NCBI GenBank assembly: GCA_023266415.1
Contig: JAHFQG010000016.1
Location: 1 to 15,681 of the forward strand
Direction of reading: 5' to 3'
DNA length: 15,681 nt
From: Francisellaceae bacterium
GTDB lineage: Bacteria; Pseudomonadota; Gammaproteobacteria; Berkiellales; Berkiellaceae
The notes under the pieces are model-generated. The model was given only the letters and a program-made list of their open reading frames with translations. It did no database searches and was not told the origin of the DNA. This document shows positions 13,660 through 15,681 of this stretch, one piece after another. Made by a program: the position numbers and the translations under genes. Position 1 is the first letter of the stretch; each line of letters opens with the position of its first letter.

Positions 13660-14894
13660 ATATCCTGGATGTAACTGTTCCCGATATCGGGGATTTTAAA
13701 GATGTGAAAATCATTGAAGTGGCTGTCAAAGTGGGCGATACCCTTCAACCCGAAGACACCCTCATTTCCTTAGAAACTGATAAAGCCACCATGGATATTC
13801 CCTGTCCGCATGTCGGGGTAGTCAAAGAAATATTCGTCAAAGAAGGAGATATCGTTTCAAAAGGCAGCCTTATTCTAAAAATGGACAGCCAAGAAGCGCC
13901 TGCGCCTAAAAAAGAGAAAACCACAGCCTCTGTTAAATCTATTGCCCCGCCCGCCGCCTCTGTACCCACAACCCCCAATGCTGCGTTTTATCGGGATGAA
14001 CCCGTGATCACTGAAAACAACCTCCACGCTGGCCCTGCCACCCGTCGATTGGCGCGTGAACTGGGGCTTAGCCTTCAAAATATTCCTGGCTCTGGCCTCA
14101 AAGGTCGTATCCTCACCACAGACATCCATGACTATGTGAAAAAACGTCTGTCTGGCGCCAGTATGCCCACGCAGCCAGCGATTGATTTTAAACAGTGGGG
14201 GGATATTGAATACAAACCCCTCACGCGTATCAAACAGCTCACCGCCGAAAATTTGCACCGAAATTGGATAAACATCCCCCACGTCACCCATTTTGATGAA
14301 GCAGACATCACTGATCTGGAAAATTTTCGAAAAAACTACAACCAAGCCCCCAAAACCCCTGGCATCAAACTCACCCCCCTCGTGTTTATTTTAAAAGTGG
14401 TGGTAAACAGCCTACAACAATATCCCCAATTTAACAGTTCACTTGCTCCCGACGGTAAACAACTGATTTTGAAAAAATATATCCACATTGGCGTGGCTGT
14501 GGATACTCCCAACGGGTTGGTCGTGCCTGTTATTCGTAACGTCGATACCAAAAACATTGAACAATTGGCCGAAGAATTAAACGCCATCAGCACCAAAGCG
14601 CGTGAAAAAGGATTGTCTTTAACAGAGATGTCAGGTGGCTGCCTTACAATCTCCAGCCTAGGCGGTATCGGAGGTACCGGCTTTACCCCCATCATCAATG
14701 CCCCCGAAGTGGCTATTTTGGGTGTGTCTAAAGCAACCCTAAAACCCCTCTATCAAAACCAACAATGGGTGCCCCGATTGATGTTACCCGTGTCTTTATC
14801 GTATGATCACCGTGTGATCGACGGTGCCGAAGCCGCTCGCTTTACCCAGCACCTCTGTGCTGGCCTGTCAGATATTCGACAATTATTGCTGTGA
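13656..14894 (+). CDS. aceF: Dihydrolipoamide acetyltransferase (PDH E2), single lipoyl domain
   Basis: AceF is the E2 core of the pyruvate dehydrogenase complex and transfers acetyl from lipoate to CoA. It has 412 residues and starts with GTG 13656, with GGGAGA about 7 bases upstream. The domains in order are one lipoyl domain (1-78, lipoylated Lys43 in ETDKATMDIP), an Ala/Pro/Lys-rich linker (about 80-112), the peripheral subunit-binding domain (125-163, GPATRRLARELGLSL), a second linker, and the catalytic domain with SYDHRVIDG (His385, Asp389). E. coli AceF has three lipoyl domains and 630 residues, so this is a minimal form. Against a 2-oxoglutarate dehydrogenase E2: the neighbour is aceE, not sucA. 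Confidence 0.95.
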   Translation: MNILDVTVPDIGDFKDVKIIEVAVKVGDTLQPEDTLISLETDKATMDIPCPHVGVVKEIFVKEGDIVSKGSLILKMDSQEAPAPKKEKTTASVKSIAPPAASVPTTPNAAFYRDEPVITENNLHAGPATRRLARELGLSLQNIPGSGLKGRILTTDIHDYVKKRLSGASMPTQPAIDFKQWGDIEYKPLTRIKQLTAENLHRNWINIPHVTHFDEADITDLENFRKNYNQAPKTPGIKLTPLVFILKVVVNSLQQYPQFNSSLAPDGKQLILKKYIHIGVAVDTPNGLVVPVIRNVDTKNIEQLAEELNAISTKAREKGLSLTEMSGGCLTISSLGGIGGTGFTPIINAPEVAILGVSKATLKPLYQNQQWVPRLMLPVSLSYDHRVIDGAEAARFTQHLCAGLSDIRQLLL

Positions 14895-14903
14895 GGCCCC
14901 CCG

Positions 14904-15681
14904 ATGACAATCAAAACCCAACAAGCCAAAGTACTCGTACTGGGCAGTGGCCCAGGAGGCTATTCCGCCGCCTTTCGGGCCGCCGATCTACTGGGAGAAG
15001 GCGTGGTGTTGGTCGAACGTTACCCCACCTTAGGTGGTGTCTGCCTCAATGTAGGCTGTATCCCCTCCAAAGCCCTCCTCCACATCGCCCAAGTCCTCGA
15101 CGAAACTCAAGAATTAGATAAACAGGGCGTCAGCTTCGGAAAACCCACCCTCGACCTAGATAAAATCCGTGCCTTCAAAGACGGTGTGGTCAAAAAACTC
15201 ACCCAAGGATTAAATCAGTTAGCTAAGCAAAGAAAGGTCACCGTGCTCACCGGTGTGGGCGAATTCCTGGATGCACATACGCTTCAAGTCACCGGGAAAG
15301 AGATTACCCATATCACTTTCGAATCTTGCATCATCGCCGTCGGCTCTAAAATCATTCGCCTGCCGTTCCTACCGGATGATCCCCGCGTGCTCGATTCCAC
15401 CAGTGCCCTCACCTTACCCGCTATCCCTAAACGACTGCTGGTCATTGGAGGGGGTATTATCGGTATGGAAATGGCCACCGTATACAACGCCCTAGGGGCC
15501 AAAGTCTCCGTCGTAGAACTCACCGATACCCTCCTAGCCGGCGCTGACAAAGATTTAACCCAACCCCTTCTGAAACGCGTGAAGCCCCGCTACGAAAACA
15601 TTTTGTTAAGCACTAAAGTCACCCAAGTCGAGGCCAAACCCGATGGACTGTGGGTCACCTTTGCAGGTGAAAATGCACCTA
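14904..15681 (+). CDS. lpdA: Dihydrolipoamide dehydrogenase (E3), 3' end outside window
   Basis: E3 reoxidises the dihydrolipoyl groups of AceF with FAD and NAD+. The frame starts at ATG 14904 with GAGG 7 bases upstream, 9 bp after the aceF stop, and runs open to the right edge (259 codons seen; the family is about 470-480). The FAD-binding GSGPGGYSAA is at residues 14-23. The redox disulfide is Cys47/Cys52 in GGVCLNVGCIPSKALLH. The NAD-binding GGGIIGMEMATVYNALGAKV begins at 182, close in style to E. coli Lpd. It completes the aceE-aceF-lpdA set and may also serve the other 2-oxoacid dehydrogenases and glycine cleavage. Confidence 0.95.
   Translation, partial: MTIKTQQAKVLVLGSGPGGYSAAFRAADLLGEGVVLVERYPTLGGVCLNVGCIPSKALLHIAQVLDETQELDKQGVSFGKPTLDLDKIRAFKDGVVKKLTQGLNQLAKQRKVTVLTGVGEFLDAHTLQVTGKEITHITFESCIIAVGSKIIRLPFLPDDPRVLDSTSALTLPAIPKRLLVIGGGIIGMEMATVYNALGAKVSVVELTDTLLAGADKDLTQPLLKRVKPRYENILLSTKVTQVEAKPDGLWVTFAGENAP

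Overview
The window looks like a chromosomal piece of a gammaproteobacterium, probably host-associated and near the Legionellales (Legionella/Coxiella-type relatives). Two lines of evidence support this. First, the right half has the gammaproteobacterial order nadC (divergent) - ampD - ampE - aceE - aceF - lpdA, with homodimeric E1 and E. coli-like Lpd motifs. Second, the middle carries a gene whose CX5R phosphatase signature and C-terminal membrane hairpin resemble phosphoinositide-phosphatase effectors (SopB/IpgD and Legionella SidF). The exact genus cannot be told from the sequence.

Layout. On the minus strand, positions 1-3599 hold a tight conserved operon read right to left: miaB (TTG start at 3599), ybeY, a CorC/YbeX CBS protein, and a sodium:solute symporter that runs off the left edge. 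The miaB leader (about 3618-3856) is an array of REP-like palindromes. Their translations ([17 protein letters not shown]) create a false N-terminal extension of MiaB.

Positions 3888-8867 are an accessory segment with lower GC. It contains a large putative phosphoinositide phosphatase (minus, 3888-6302), an elongator tRNA-Met with encoded CCA (minus, 6345-6421), a small Sec-type secreted Lys-rich protein and a small three-helix membrane protein (minus, two-gene unit), and a divergently transcribed alpha/beta hydrolase with a complete Ser-Asp-His set (plus, 7419-8867). Copies of a second short palindromic repeat (GGGCGAGGC-type) sit beside the small genes.

Positions 8864-15681 return to housekeeping genes. 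nadC (minus) converges on the hydrolase with overlapping stop codons. ampD, ampE, aceE, aceF and lpdA (plus) follow as a compact run with gaps of -4, 3, -4 and 9 bp, so peptidoglycan-recycling genes appear to be co-transcribed with the pyruvate dehydrogenase complex, without the pdhR regulator gene found there in E. coli.

The most notable content is the accessory segment. A SidF/SopB-type phosphatase and a lipase-like alpha/beta hydrolase, both plausible host-directed enzymes, lie either side of a tRNA gene between two conserved core clusters. No CRISPR array, transposase, integrase or rRNA was seen. No intergenic gap exceeds 300 bases.
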